In this document: positions 23,581-31,898 of the stretch, piece after piece
Numbering within the stretch: position 1 is the stretch's first letter
Layout: each line of letters starts with the position of its first letter
NCBI GenBank assembly: GCA_964603635.1
Contig: CAZRVH010000006.1
Span: 1 to 56,255, forward strand
Length of the DNA stretch: 56,255 nucleotides
Direction: 5' to 3'
Source of the DNA: CAZRVH01 sp964603635
GTDB lineage: Bacteria > Patescibacteriota > Gracilibacteria > Peribacterales > Peribacteraceae
The notes under the pieces: model-generated
Database searches by the model: none
The model's input: only the letters and a program-made list of their open reading frames with translations
What the model was told of the DNA's origin: nothing
Made by a program: the position numbers and the translations under genes

Positions 23581-24507
23581 TCAGTGCTTTCCTCCCGTCT
23601 GAAGGTAGTGGAAGGCGCTGTTCGCGGCGGTGGCACCTTCGCCCGCGGCGGTGGTGAACTGGGCGAAATAGTTGCTGGCATTGGTGATATCCCCCGCTCC
23701 GAAGACGCCCGGAATCGCCGTTCGCATTGCCTTATCGACATCCAGGAAGCCCTTCGCGTCCACGGCGCAACCGATGGATTTGGGCAGCTGGGTAGCCGGA
23801 TCCGCCCCGATCTCGATGAACACGCCATCAAGCGCCAAGGTATCCGATCCCTCGAAGGGCGTATCGAGCTTCACCCCCGTCACCTTCTGGTCGCCCAGGA
23901 TCTCGGTGACGTTCGTATTCAGGACCATCGTGACGTTCTCCTTCTCCTTCACCTTATCCACCCAGTACGGCTCGGCGCGGAAGGTGTCGCGGCGATGGAT
24001 AAGGTAGACCTTCTTGGCTACCTGCGCGGCGATGGCCGCACCCTCCACGGCGCTGTCCCCTCCTCCTAGCACGGCGACTGTCTTGTTGCGGTAGAAGAAC
24101 GCATCGCACGTGGCGCAGTATGTGACGCCTTTGCCGGAGAATTCCTTTTCCCCGGGTACGCCCAGGTGGCGCTTGTTGCTGCCCATGGCGAAGATGATCG
24201 TCTTTCCTTCCACCGCGGACCCGTCTTCCAGGTGCAATGCGAATCCACCGTCTTTTTTCTCGATGCTCTTCACCCAGGCATTCTTGTGGGTCACGTTCTC
24301 GAAGCTGTAGGCGTGGTTCTTGAAATTTTCCATGAGATCCGGACCGGCAATTTCGATGCTGCCCGGCCAGTTGCCGACTTCCGCGGCCGTGATGCCCAAC
24401 CCCCCTTCCACGCCGCCCACGATGAACGTGGAAAGCTTGTAACGCGCGGCGTAAATGGCGGCGGTGTACCCCGCGATTCCGGTGCCGATGATCATCACGT
24501 CGAACAT
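23581..24507 (-). CDS. trxB: Thioredoxin reductase
   Basis: FAD enzyme that passes electrons from NADPH to thioredoxin. 308 residues. FAD loop DVMIIGTGIAGYTAAIYA (3-20), redox pair Cys131/Cys134 in YCATCDAFFY, NADPH-binding VAVLGGGDSAVEGA, and a C-terminal FAD motif GVFGAGDITNA. The order is that of low-molecular-weight TrxB. No thioredoxin gene is in the window. A weak -10 (TACGCT) lies six bases before the ATG. Confidence 0.96.
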   Translation of the reverse strand: MFDVMIIGTGIAGYTAAIYAARYKLSTFIVGGVEGGLGITAAEVGNWPGSIEIAGPDLMENFKNHAYSFENVTHKNAWVKSIEKKDGGFALHLEDGSAVEGKTIIFAMGSNKRHLGVPGEKEFSGKGVTYCATCDAFFYRNKTVAVLGGGDSAVEGAAIAAQVAKKVYLIHRRDTFRAEPYWVDKVKEKENVTMVLNTNVTEILGDQKVTGVKLDTPFEGSDTLALDGVFIEIGADPATQLPKSIGCAVDAKGFLDVDKAMRTAIPGVFGAGDITNASNYFAQFTTAAGEGATAANSAFHYLQTGGKH

Positions 24508-24546
24508 ACGGAAAGCGTACCTGAGGGGAAACGGGAAGGTAAAGTA

Positions 24547-25320
24547 TCAGGAATGTAACATTTCGAACAACCAGCCATAGAGCTGCTTCGCGCCCTCCAC
24601 GAGGCGAGGTCCGGGCCTGTTCAACAGCGAATCATCGATGACCCGCACCTGATTGTTTTGCACCGCTCGCAATGAATCCCACCCCTCGCGCTTCAAAACG
24701 ATGTTCTTATCGGACAATCGTCCCGCTCCGCACCAGCTGATCACGATCAGATCCGGATCGAACGCCTGCACTTCCGCGAGCGTCACTTCCCTGCTCAGTT
24801 CCCCGGGCTTAATGGGAAACGCGATGCCGCCTGCGGCCGCCACGACCTCCGGCACCCAATTCCCACTCGCCATCGGCGGCAGGTGCCATTCCTCTACGTA
24901 GACTTTCGGCTTTCGCCCCATAATCTTCGCTTTGCTCCGCACCGCGTCGAACTCCTTCCTCATTTTCGCGACCAACTCGGACGCTTCTTTCTCTTTCTCC
25001 ACGATGATGCCGAGAGCCTTGATGGAATCGTAGACGGCGTCCAACGTGCGCGGATCCTGATGGACCACGGGCAATGCGGCGGCCTTCAACATGCCCGCCA
25101 ATGTCTCCTGCACGACGGTCGCGGTGAGGATGAGGTCTGGCTTGTGCGATGCGATCTCCGCGATATCCATTTTCTGATGATCGCGTAGGTGCGGAATACC
25201 TTTCGTTTCCTCGGGAAAATTACTGAATTGATCCGTGCAGACGATGTCCTTACCGCGACCAAGCAAAAACAGGATCTCCGTCGCGGCCGGTGAGAGCGAG
25301 GCTATGCGCACGGGACCCAT
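24547..25320 (-). CDS. BtuF-like substrate-binding domain protein without a signal peptide
   Basis: 257 residues of the helical-backbone type III binding-protein fold used for vitamin B12 and siderophores: RIASLSPAATEILFLLG at the start, KPDLILTATVVQE, VYVEEWHLPPMASGNWVPEVVAAAGG and FDPDLIVISWCGAG. The ATG at 25320 gives no signal peptide or lipobox, so the protein would stay in the cytoplasm, and no permease or ATPase is nearby. It may have become a cytosolic cobalamin- or cofactor-binding protein. Its -10 region overlaps that of the divergent lipoprotein gene. Confidence 0.85.
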   Translation of the reverse strand: MGPVRIASLSPAATEILFLLGRGKDIVCTDQFSNFPEETKGIPHLRDHQKMDIAEIASHKPDLILTATVVQETLAGMLKAAALPVVHQDPRTLDAVYDSIKALGIIVEKEKEASELVAKMRKEFDAVRSKAKIMGRKPKVYVEEWHLPPMASGNWVPEVVAAAGGIAFPIKPGELSREVTLAEVQAFDPDLIVISWCGAGRLSDKNIVLKREGWDSLRAVQNNQVRVIDDSLLNRPGPRLVEGAKQLYGWLFEMLHS

Positions 25321-25323
25321 GAT

Positions 25324-25331
25324 ACTATACT
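25324..25331. promoter_or_regulatory. Overlapping divergent -10 elements
   Basis: TATACT (25326-25331, plus strand) ends six bases before the lipoprotein ATG. On the minus strand TATAGT (25329 to 25324) ends three bases before the BtuF-like ATG. The two hexamers share four bases, so polymerase can occupy only one direction at a time. Confidence 0.6.
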
Positions 25332-25337
25332 CTCCGC

Positions 25338-25526
25338 ATGACGCGCGCACTTCTTATCGGATCGAGTATGGCATTGAGCATCTTCCTCACGGGATGCGGA
25401 AAGGAAGAGCCTGTGAAAGAAACGCCGAAAGAATGGAAAGCCTACCAACCACCGGTAGCGACGGGCGCACTGACGGATAGCGGCACCGTGGTTCCGAATA
25501 CGGGAACGGGAAGCGTGAAACAATAA
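25338..25526 (+). CDS. Small lipoprotein
   Basis: 62 residues. A hydrophobic N-terminus with the lipobox LTGC (17-20) predicts Lgt modification and anchoring of a short hydrophilic tail (KEEPVKETPKEW..., then Thr/Gly/Val-rich). No fold or function recognised. The ATG sits six bases after a TATACT, so the message is probably leaderless. Confidence 0.75.
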   Translation: MTRALLIGSSMALSIFLTGCGKEEPVKETPKEWKAYQPPVATGALTDSGTVVPNTGTGSVKQ

Positions 25527-25552
25527 AAAAAGGACGAGTCTCGCGACTCGCC
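25524..25552 (-). terminator. Intrinsic terminator for the small membrane-protein operon
   Basis: On the minus strand a nine-base stem with one mismatch (GGGCGAGTC/GACTCGTCC) around a GCGA loop is followed by seven T. It lies 22 bases after the stop of the gene at 25575-25766 and overlaps the last codon of the convergent lipoprotein gene. Confidence 0.8.
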
Positions 25553-25574
25553 CTGCGTAAGGTTGTGTGCATCC

Positions 25575-25766
25575 CTAGCGGGTTGCACCGGTATACGAAT
25601 TCCACTGAGGCCATCTGCCGTCGGCCAACTGGCCGCCAACGCACCGGTACCAGCCGGTATATTGGCAATATGCATTATACTCGTACTCATATTGCCCTAT
25701 TTGCTGCCAAGCGGTCAGATCCAATAACTCAAATTCAATGCGCATGGATCGCTGCTCACGAGTCAT
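25575..25766 (-). CDS. Small aromatic-rich hypothetical protein
   Basis: 63 residues rich in Tyr, Trp and Gln (QQIGQYEYEYNAYCQYTGWYRC). No family recognised. A strong Shine-Dalgarno (AAGGAGGG) stands before the ATG at 25766. The start overlaps the end of the upstream membrane-protein gene by 11 bases, so the two are translationally coupled and end at one terminator. It may be a partner of the membrane protein. Confidence 0.65.
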   Translation of the reverse strand: MTREQRSMRIEFELLDLTAWQQIGQYEYEYNAYCQYTGWYRCVGGQLADGRWPQWNSYTGATR

Positions 25767-26349
25767 AGAGCTTCCCTCCTTTTCCAGAAACGATACATGC
25801 ATCAAGAATGAAAAGCAGTGATGCACCCTGCTGAAGACCTAGCCACGCATACCCCTGGATGTACATCAGCGCGCCGCACGCGACGTGCATAAGCACATAC
25901 CAGAGATACCCGGCTCTCCGACGCTTTGCGAGGAGATATGTGCCGATCAGGAACCCCAGAACCAGGGCGATCTCCAGCCATTGGGTAACCCGGGATAATC
26001 CTCCGAAATCATAGAGGCTGTAAGCGATTCCGACGGGGATGCTGACCAGGGCCATCCTGTCGATCCATCGAGGCACTTGGACCTCTTCATCGTGACGAAG
26101 GGATACCCAAAGGCCCATGATCATAGCCGGCAAGCCGCATGCCTCTACGGAAGCGGCGATCCAGTTTTTTTCTTGGACGAACAAGATCACCCACGGCGGC
26201 AGTCCCAGCAAATAAACGGACCAAGCCGTGATACGCCATTTGCGAGACGTAGCCTGGTCGCCTTTTCGGAGGATTCGTTCCGAAAAGGCCATGAACGCCT
26301 TGTGTAGGAGGTAGCACCCCCCTCCGATACATTGGAGTAAGAGATCCAC
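25756..26349 (-). CDS. Seven-helix-type membrane protein, possibly PnuC-like
   Basis: 197 residues with about six to seven hydrophobic segments. The pattern GYLWYVLMHVACGALMYIQGYAWLGLQQGASLLFI resembles the C-terminal part of PnuC nicotinamide riboside transporters, but no decisive motif is visible. The GTG start at 26349 is supported by a strong ribosome site (AAAGGAGGTC) and a promoter at 26407-26434, unlike the leaderless genes around it. AT-richer than its neighbours. Confidence 0.6.
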   Translation of the reverse strand: MDLLLQCIGGGCYLLHKAFMAFSERILRKGDQATSRKWRITAWSVYLLGLPPWVILFVQEKNWIAASVEACGLPAMIMGLWVSLRHDEEVQVPRWIDRMALVSIPVGIAYSLYDFGGLSRVTQWLEIALVLGFLIGTYLLAKRRRAGYLWYVLMHVACGALMYIQGYAWLGLQQGASLLFILDACIVSGKGGKLYDS

Positions 26350-26406
26350 AAAGACCTCCTTTCTTGAGGTACGAAGAAGCGTTGATGCAAAAGAACTCTA
26401 TGCATA

Positions 26407-26434
26407 TTTATAACATATAATTTAGATTATGCAA
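26407..26434 (-). promoter_or_regulatory. Sigma-70-type promoter for the PnuC-like operon
   Basis: On the minus strand TTGCAT, a 16-base spacer and TATAAA, followed by a leader of about 50 bases that carries the AAAGGAGGTC ribosome site. Confidence 0.65.
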
Positions 26435-26473
26435 TAGCCAAATTGGACCTGCACGGCACGCGGACGCAAACCC

Positions 26474-27139
26474 TCAACGATCCCAACCTAACCAAGCGCA
26501 GTTGCCGTCGAGGTGCAGGAGTTCGAATCCTTTTGATTGAACGTACGCACGCGCACCCGCTTCGTTCTGCGACTCTGCGAACAGCTCATCGCGCAAATTG
26601 GCGATGACGATGCCTTCCGGGGCGAGGAGACCGCGCATGTCGTCCATCAACCGATCACAGAGCGCGGCGTCGTGGTCGAACGGACTCTGTGGTGCGTTGA
26701 ACAGGCTGAAGCACGCGATGACGTCGTACGTTTCTTTCACGGCTGCCGTCCATGACGGATCCGCCAGATCAAGAACGAGATGGGTGTAGCCGGCATTCGC
26801 CTGGGGACGGATATCGATTCCCGTCACGCTCGCTCCTAACTTTGTCATCATCTCCGCGAAAAACGGCGGATACCGGTCGCGAAACGTATCTTCCAGCACA
26901 TAGTCCTCGGTAGAACCGCATCCCAGGTCCAACACGCGTAACCCTTTGGCCTCATCGGCCAATGCCGCGACCGCGTGCACCTCGTGCATATCGGCGATGT
27001 CGAAATCCACGTTCCCGCCAAGCTGCTTCACCACGCCAAAGAAGAGTTCTTGGGCATCCAGAAACCGCTTGTCATGCAGGAGCACCGCAAGATCCGTTCG
27101 GTCCCTGACCCGCCGAAGATAGTCGAAATCGGGATGCAT
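26474..27139 (-). CDS. Class I SAM-dependent methyltransferase
   Basis: 221 residues. The SAM-binding motif I is VLDLGCGS, followed by an acidic loop at VTGIDIRP and a motif-IV-like YDVIACFSLFNAPQ. The N-terminal helix region (MHPDFDYLRRVRDRTDLAVLL) is not diagnostic, so the substrate is unknown. The ATG at 27139 was chosen because the upstream in-frame sequence is the tRNA-Leu gene, which begins 11 bases away; the two may be transcribed together. Confidence 0.8.
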   Translation of the reverse strand: MHPDFDYLRRVRDRTDLAVLLHDKRFLDAQELFFGVVKQLGGNVDFDIADMHEVHAVAALADEAKGLRVLDLGCGSTEDYVLEDTFRDRYPPFFAEMMTKLGASVTGIDIRPQANAGYTHLVLDLADPSWTAAVKETYDVIACFSLFNAPQSPFDHDAALCDRLMDDMRGLLAPEGIVIANLRDELFAESQNEAGARAYVQSKGFELLHLDGNCAWLGWDR

Positions 27140-27150
27140 TGATCGTTCTA

Positions 27151-27236
27151 TGGTGCCATGGGAGGGACTTGAACCCTCAATCCCGTAAGGGAAAGCGATT
27201 TTGAGTCGCTCGCGTATACCATTCCGCCACCATGGC
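27151..27236 (-). tRNA. tRNA-Leu (anticodon CAA)
   Basis: 86 bases, class II with a long variable arm (CCCTTACGGG). Acceptor GCCATGG/CCATGGC, anticodon loop CTCAAAA (anticodon CAA), T arm GAGGG/CCCTC, and encoded ACCA. Confidence 0.95.
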
Positions 27237-27301
27237 ACGGCGAGATAGTAGCGTTTACGGCCTGGGACTCAAAGGCGGAACAGGGTACAATGGCCGTACC
27301 C

Positions 27302-28642
27302 ATGAAACAGCACGACCGCTTCATCTTCGAATCTTTCGGTTTTGACGAGGAGACTCGCCAGATCAGCCTGAGTTACAGCCTGGACGGAGAAATCCCCTTC
27401 ACCGAGACCATCACCCTGCCCAAGGGCGTCATTTCCGAGGATGTGGACGCGGCCGCCTTCGAGCGCGCACTGTTCAACCTGCACCTGATCGGCGGCATCA
27501 GCTACTTCAAGACCTGTCTGCCAAAGACCATCGAAATCCACAGCGGCATGCTCACCAAGGAGCAGGCAGCTTTCTGGACCAAGGTGTACGAGGATGGACT
27601 CGGTGAATTCTTCTTCCGAAACGAACTCGACCCCAACGACCGCATCCACTTCCCGGTGAGCGCTGGCAATGCGCCCGAAATCGAAAGGAATCCGGACGCC
27701 GTAACGCGCAAGCCGCTCGTGCCCATCGGCGGAGGAAAAGACTCGATTGTGACGATCGAACTACTGAAGGACGCGGGCTACAGCCAGACTCTGCTGCGCG
27801 TGGGCGAGCACCCGATCATCAACGAAATGGCCCAAGCCGCCGACATCCACCTGCTCAACGTGAAACGCGCGCTATCGCCGGAACTCTTCCGCCTGAACGA
27901 AGAAGGAGCGCTCAACGGTCATGTGCCCATCAGCGCCTACATTTCCTTCCTGGCCGTCGCCATCGCCGTGCTTGGGGGATATTCCGACGTCGTCTTCAGC
28001 AACGAACGCAGCGCCAACGAAGGCAACGTGGAATACAAAGGAAAAACGATCAACCACCAGTGGAGCAAGAGCTTGGAATTCGAACGCATGTTCCAGGACT
28101 ACGTCGCATCCTATGTTACGAAAGACGTCGGTTACTTCAGCCTGCTCAGGCGCTACAGCGAACTGAGGATCGTGGAACAGTTCATGGACTATCCGCAGTA
28201 CTTGGAACTCTTCACGAGCTGTAACCGCAACTGGCACATTCTTGCCAAGAACAAACCTGGCGGCGCCATGAACCCGAACGAAGTGAGTGGTTTATGGTGC
28301 GGCGAGTGCCCCAAGTGCGCGTTCGCCTTCGCGTTGCTTGCCGGATATATGCCGAAGGACAAGATCGTTCCCCTCTTTGGCAAGAACCTGTTCGAAGATG
28401 AGAGACTGGTCCCACTCTACAAAGAACTTCTGGGCCTGGAAGGCTTCAAGCCGTTCGAGTGCGTCGGTACGCCGGAGGAAGTGAAGGCCGCTTTCTCGCT
28501 CATCCAGAAGCGCGGGGACTTCGAGGGAACGCCAATCATGAAACTGTTCACAGAGAAGAACGCGCAGGCGATGCTGGATGACGCGATGGAAGCGTCCGAC
28601 GACCATGCGATCCCCAAGGAATATCTCTCCCTTGTCCCATGA
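27302..28642 (+). CDS. murL: MurL-like UDP-MurNAc-L-Ala-L-Glu epimerase
   Basis: 446 residues. The PP-loop-like motif VPIGGGKDSIVTIE, the stretch FSNERSANEGNVEYKGKTINHQWSKSLEFE and the paired cysteines WCGECPKCAFAF match MurL. MurL epimerises the glutamate of UDP-MurNAc-L-Ala-L-Glu so that D-Glu need not be made by a racemase (known from Xanthomonas). The next gene, overlapping by ATGA, is a MurD ligase, as in the Xanthomonas murL-murD2 pair. A TACAAT (27286-27291) overlaps the first ATG at 27290, so the second ATG at 27302, ten bases after the hexamer, is the likely start. Confidence 0.85.
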   Translation: MKQHDRFIFESFGFDEETRQISLSYSLDGEIPFTETITLPKGVISEDVDAAAFERALFNLHLIGGISYFKTCLPKTIEIHSGMLTKEQAAFWTKVYEDGLGEFFFRNELDPNDRIHFPVSAGNAPEIERNPDAVTRKPLVPIGGGKDSIVTIELLKDAGYSQTLLRVGEHPIINEMAQAADIHLLNVKRALSPELFRLNEEGALNGHVPISAYISFLAVAIAVLGGYSDVVFSNERSANEGNVEYKGKTINHQWSKSLEFERMFQDYVASYVTKDVGYFSLLRRYSELRIVEQFMDYPQYLELFTSCNRNWHILAKNKPGGAMNPNEVSGLWCGECPKCAFAFALLAGYMPKDKIVPLFGKNLFEDERLVPLYKELLGLEGFKPFECVGTPEEVKAAFSLIQKRGDFEGTPIMKLFTEKNAQAMLDDAMEASDDHAIPKEYLSLVP

Positions 28643-29967
28643 ATATCCAGGAACTCAGCGGCAGAAAAGTATGCATTCTCGGTTTCGGGAAAGAGGGCCA
28701 GGCGATGTTCCAGGCAATTCAGGATCATGCGTCAGATGCATATGTCTCACTTGCTGATAAAAATCCGGAACCCATCAATAAATTTATTGCTGAAAATTCA
28801 CCATCCAATCCGGTAAACTTGAAAAACAGCCTGGTGACACGCGGAGGACCGGATTTTTGGCTAAATAACCTCGACTACTACGAAGTCATCATCAAGTCCC
28901 CCGGCATCCCGCCTTTGCCGCAATTGGAAGCCATGAAAAATAGAATCACGACGCCCACGCAGATCTTCTTCGACAGTATCAAAGACAGCGGGGCCACGGT
29001 GATCGGGGTGACGGGATCGAAGGGAAAGAGCACAACGTCCAGCTTGATCGCGGCGATCCTGAAAGAAGACGGACGCGACGTTCATTTGGTCGGCAATATC
29101 GGCGAGCCGTCGATCTCGCATATCGATGATGCGAAGAAGGGCACGATCTTCGTCCTGGAAATGAGCAGCTACCAGCTAATGGACCTCACCGTAAGCCCGC
29201 ACATCGCCGTCGTCACCAGCTTCTTCCCGGAACACCTGGACTACCACGGCACGCTGGAGAACTACTTGGAAGCCAAAAAACATATCGCGCGTTTCCAGAC
29301 GCCGCAGGAAAGCGTGTTCTTTTGCACGAACCATTCCGGCTGCATCGAGATCGCGAAGGAAGGCGAAGGCCGCAAGATCCCCTTCTCCGAAGCAGACAGC
29401 CCCGTCGCCTTGGAGGAGATCAATCTGATTGGCGAACACAACCTCAGCAACATCGCGGGCGCCTACAAGGTCTGCGAATCCCTCGGCGTCCATGCCGACG
29501 TCGCCGTGAAAGCGATCAAGGCGTTCAAAGGACTGAAGCATAGGCTGCAGGACTTGGGCGAGAGGCATGGCATCCGCTGGGTGGATGACGCGATTTCCAC
29601 AACGCCAGAGTCCGCCATCGCCGCGCTGTACGCGCTTGCGGGCAAAGTGGACACGATCATCCTGGGCGGCCAAGACAGAGGCTACGACTTCACGGAGTTG
29701 GCGCAGGAAGTGGTCGAAAGCTCCGTTACGAACGCCATCCTTTTCCCGGATACGGGTACCAGGATCCGCAGTTCGATCGAGGCTGTAGATTCCGCAAAGA
29801 AAGTTTCCATGCATGACGCGCACTCCATGGAAGAAGCCGTCACGATCGCGAAAAAAGTCACGAAGCCGGGATCGACGTGCCTACTTTCCACCGCCTCCCC
29901 GAGCTACAACATGTTCAAAAACTTCGAGGATAAAGGGGATCAGTTCCAGAAAGAAATCGGTATATAA
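28639..29967 (+). CDS. murD: MurD-type ligase, probably MurD2 (adds L-Glu)
   Basis: 442 residues. An N-terminal Rossmann domain (KVCILGFGKEGQA), P loop GVTGSKGKSTT (123-133), EMSSYQL, FPEHLDYHGTLENY and GEHNLSN in the central domain, and a C-terminal domain with GLKHRLQDLGERHGIRWVDDAISTTPES are all of the MurD pattern. Tight coupling to murL (4-base overlap) suggests that it adds L-glutamate to UDP-MurNAc-L-Ala, the MurL substrate route, instead of D-glutamate. That specificity is inferred from context and not read from residues. Confidence 0.88.
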   Translation: MNIQELSGRKVCILGFGKEGQAMFQAIQDHASDAYVSLADKNPEPINKFIAENSPSNPVNLKNSLVTRGGPDFWLNNLDYYEVIIKSPGIPPLPQLEAMKNRITTPTQIFFDSIKDSGATVIGVTGSKGKSTTSSLIAAILKEDGRDVHLVGNIGEPSISHIDDAKKGTIFVLEMSSYQLMDLTVSPHIAVVTSFFPEHLDYHGTLENYLEAKKHIARFQTPQESVFFCTNHSGCIEIAKEGEGRKIPFSEADSPVALEEINLIGEHNLSNIAGAYKVCESLGVHADVAVKAIKAFKGLKHRLQDLGERHGIRWVDDAISTTPESAIAALYALAGKVDTIILGGQDRGYDFTELAQEVVESSVTNAILFPDTGTRIRSSIEAVDSAKKVSMHDAHSMEEAVTIAKKVTKPGSTCLLSTASPSYNMFKNFEDKGDQFQKEIGI

Positions 29968-29980
29968 CACAAACAATGAA

Positions 29981-30043
29981 TGTCACCCTGAGCTCGTCGA
30001 AGGGCGACGTTTGAAAGTATGGTTCGACGGGCTCACCATGACA
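29981..30043. repeat. REP-like long hairpin
   Basis: TGTCACCCTGAGCTCGTCGA and its imperfect complement (TTCGACGGGCTCACCATGAC) face each other. Nearly identical to 40941-41006. Confidence 0.75.
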
Positions 30044-30077
30044 CTCAATTCTTTTTCGATCCATCCGCTACTTTCAC

Positions 30078-30112
30078 GACCTCACCCCGCCCCTCTCCTC
30101 ACGAGGAGAGGG
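30078..30112. repeat. GAGAGG-type hairpin repeat, copy 1
   Basis: GACCTCACCCCG then CCCTCTCCTC-AC-GAGGAGAGGG, a perfect 10-base stem. Other copies: 40266, 44795, 48075 and 48221. It lies 23 bases past the grpE stop codon and may also act as a terminator stem. Confidence 0.75.
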
Positions 30113-30134
30113 AGGCCTTTCGTCTGTCGCGACT

Positions 30135-30650
30135 TTATGTTTTTGATCCATCCCCTACTTTGACTTTCGCCGGGCGGATGACACGACCATTAAGTTCGTA
30201 GCCTTCTTCCAAGATCTCGGTCACCTTCCCCTCTTCCCCCGGACCGATCGTGAGGATTTCGTGGCGGTCGGAATTGGCCATCTCGCCCATCACCTGCATG
30301 CGGGACAAACCGGCGTCGGCCATCTGGCGCATGAGATCTGCCTCGATGGCGGACACCCCTTTTACCCATTCGTTGCTCTCGATCTCTTTCGGAATATGCA
30401 GGAACGCACGCTGGAAGTTATCCAATGTAGGGAGGATGCGCAGGATGAGGCCCTCGGTCGCGAACTTGCGCAGGTCCTGGGAATCTTTCTCCATACGCGC
30501 CTTCGCGTTCTGCAGATCCGCCTGGGCACGCGCGGCGATGTCCTTGAACCTGTTCAGTTCGGCCTGCATCGCCACGATGTCCTGCATGGCGGCGGAATCG
30601 CCTGCCTTAGCCATGTCGTCGCCGGGGGTAGGATTCTGATCGTCAGCCAT
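30135..30650 (-). CDS. grpE: Nucleotide exchange factor GrpE
   Basis: Releases ADP from DnaK during protein folding. 171 residues: an acidic N-terminus, the long coiled-coil helix (about 25-75) with DIAARAQADLQNAKARMEKD, LPTLDNFQRAF, GVSAIEADLMRQMADAGL, and the C-terminal beta domain with GRVIRPAKVKVG. The length is a little under the family mean. dnaK and dnaJ are not beside it. It lies four bases after an exported His-rich protein gene on the same strand, so the two share a transcript. Confidence 0.93.
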   Translation of the reverse strand: MADDQNPTPGDDMAKAGDSAAMQDIVAMQAELNRFKDIAARAQADLQNAKARMEKDSQDLRKFATEGLILRILPTLDNFQRAFLHIPKEIESNEWVKGVSAIEADLMRQMADAGLSRMQVMGEMANSDRHEILTIGPGEEGKVTEILEEGYELNGRVIRPAKVKVGDGSKT

Positions 30651-30654
30651 AGGA

Positions 30655-31353
30655 TTATTGGGGAAGGACACAGGGAACTTCGGGATCGGCGATACAGTTC
30701 TCGGACGGAGGCTCGCCTTTCCAGGGGCATGTCTTTGAATATCTGCATGCTTCATCCGTGATCGACTCGTATTGCTCATCAGCCGCCGTATCGCTGGAAC
30801 CGTAGCTTAGGAGAATCTTGTCCATATCCTGCGGGACGTAATGATGGTTCATGGCTACCTTCGTGCCGTTCACGATCATCGTCCAGCGGAACTTGCCGTC
30901 GTTGCACAGCTTCTTCGTGCGGGCGAAATCCGCAACCCATCCCTGATCCAGCTGCGCGAAGAGAAAATCATCAAGCGTGAAGCAGGTATCTTCCATGTCG
31001 AGTCCCAGCGACGCGAAAAAGTCGCCGATCGTGAGGCCCGGCTTGTGACGGTGTAACACGTGTCCGTTGCCATCGTGAAGGTGCAGGTATTCACGGCCCG
31101 GAAGCGCCTCGACTTCCTCTTCATGAGCGAACGCCGTCGGAACGAGAAGATCGAATGCGGAAGCAGCGGCCGGAAGCGCGGACATGTAGCGGCTATCGGA
31201 GAAATCCAACTGGGTGCCGCTCACCCACACCGCGAAGTCCGCATGGGTATGGTTGGGATCGGGATTCTGGACATACTGGCGAGGTATCAACAGACCGACC
31301 GCCAAGCCAACGGCGATGATGATCACTGGTAAAAATCGAACGGAATTTCTCAT
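30655..31353 (-). CDS. Membrane-anchored His-rich exported protein
   Basis: 232 residues. An N-terminal membrane anchor or signal (8-23) is followed by an outer domain with clustered histidines: HTHADFAVWVSG (35-46), then EYLHLHDGNGHVLHRHKPG and MNHHYVP, plus Cys residues near the C-terminus. I recall similar proteins from many Patescibacteria, with no known function; the histidines suggest metal binding. A TGC-TATCAT -10 ends six bases before the ATG, so it is leaderless. Co-transcribed with grpE. Confidence 0.75.
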   Translation of the reverse strand: MRNSVRFLPVIIIAVGLAVGLLIPRQYVQNPDPNHTHADFAVWVSGTQLDFSDSRYMSALPAAASAFDLLVPTAFAHEEEVEALPGREYLHLHDGNGHVLHRHKPGLTIGDFFASLGLDMEDTCFTLDDFLFAQLDQGWVADFARTKKLCNDGKFRWTMIVNGTKVAMNHHYVPQDMDKILLSYGSSDTAADEQYESITDEACRYSKTCPWKGEPPSENCIADPEVPCVLPQ

Positions 31354-31392
31354 GGCGCGATGATAGCATCAATACGCCTTCAACCAAGAAAA

Positions 31393-31656
31393 ATGGCGCT
31401 CAAACAGACGCTCCGAAATGGATGGCTTGCCATGAGGAATATCCGGCGAGGATGCGAGGAATGGTGTCGCGGACTTTTGATCATCGGGTGCTACTGCATG
31501 TACCAAATTTCATCATCGCAATCATCTATATCAACATACGAGATGCTGGCCTCCTTTGTCTTCCTTGGCATTGCTATTTTGGGAATAAACAGCAGCTTTT
31601 TTGACCTTGTACGAGGGGCAAAGGTTGTTTACTCTTCATCTGCCCTATTACAGTAA
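31393..31656 (+). CDS. Possible small membrane protein
   Basis: 87 codons with two hydrophobic stretches (about 28-37 and 49-67) and a basic N-terminus. No ribosome site, no clear promoter and no family. It ends five bases before tRNA-Met, so transcription through both is possible. Weak candidate. Confidence 0.35.
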   Translation: MALKQTLRNGWLAMRNIRRGCEEWCRGLLIIGCYCMYQISSSQSSISTYEMLASFVFLGIAILGINSSFFDLVRGAKVVYSSSALLQ

Positions 31657-31661
31657 TACAT

Positions 31662-31737
31662 GTCACGGTAGCTCAGTCGGTAGAGCACGGGACTCATAAG
31701 CCCGGGGTCGCCGGTTCAATCCCGGCCCGTGACACCA
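31662..31737 (+). tRNA. tRNA with CAT anticodon (Met; Ile2 possible)
   Basis: 76 bases: acceptor GTCACGG/CCGTGAC, D arm GCTCAGTCGGTAGAGC, anticodon stem CGGG/CCCG with loop CTCATAA (anticodon CAT), T arm GCCGG/CCGGC, ACCA encoded. The first acceptor pair is G-C, so it is not a standard initiator. Elongator Met is likely; a lysidine-modified Ile2 cannot be excluded. Confidence 0.9.
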
Positions 31738-31865
31738 TTAACATGGTTTGGCTGCCCAGTTGACCGCCGAGTGCTTGCACAAGGCGTTTTCAACGACGTA
31801 ACACGAAGTATTGCAATGCATATAAGTCCGTAATCAACGATCCTATGCTATTTTATATAAAAAAT

Positions 31866-31893
31866 TTGACATAATTAGTAATTATTATAAAAT
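31866..31893 (+). promoter_or_regulatory. Sigma-70 promoter for the 32075 gene or a leader RNA
   Basis: Perfect TTGACA (31866-31871), 16-base spacer, TAAAAT (31888-31893). It precedes a structured, AT-rich leader of about 175 bases. Confidence 0.75.
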
Positions 31894-31898
31894 AGTAA

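Noticed and set aside
25338..25526. Type II toxin-antitoxin pairs among the small genes (25338, 25575, 55564, 55848)
   Set aside because: No toxin fold, no antitoxin DNA-binding motif and no consistent pairing could be seen.
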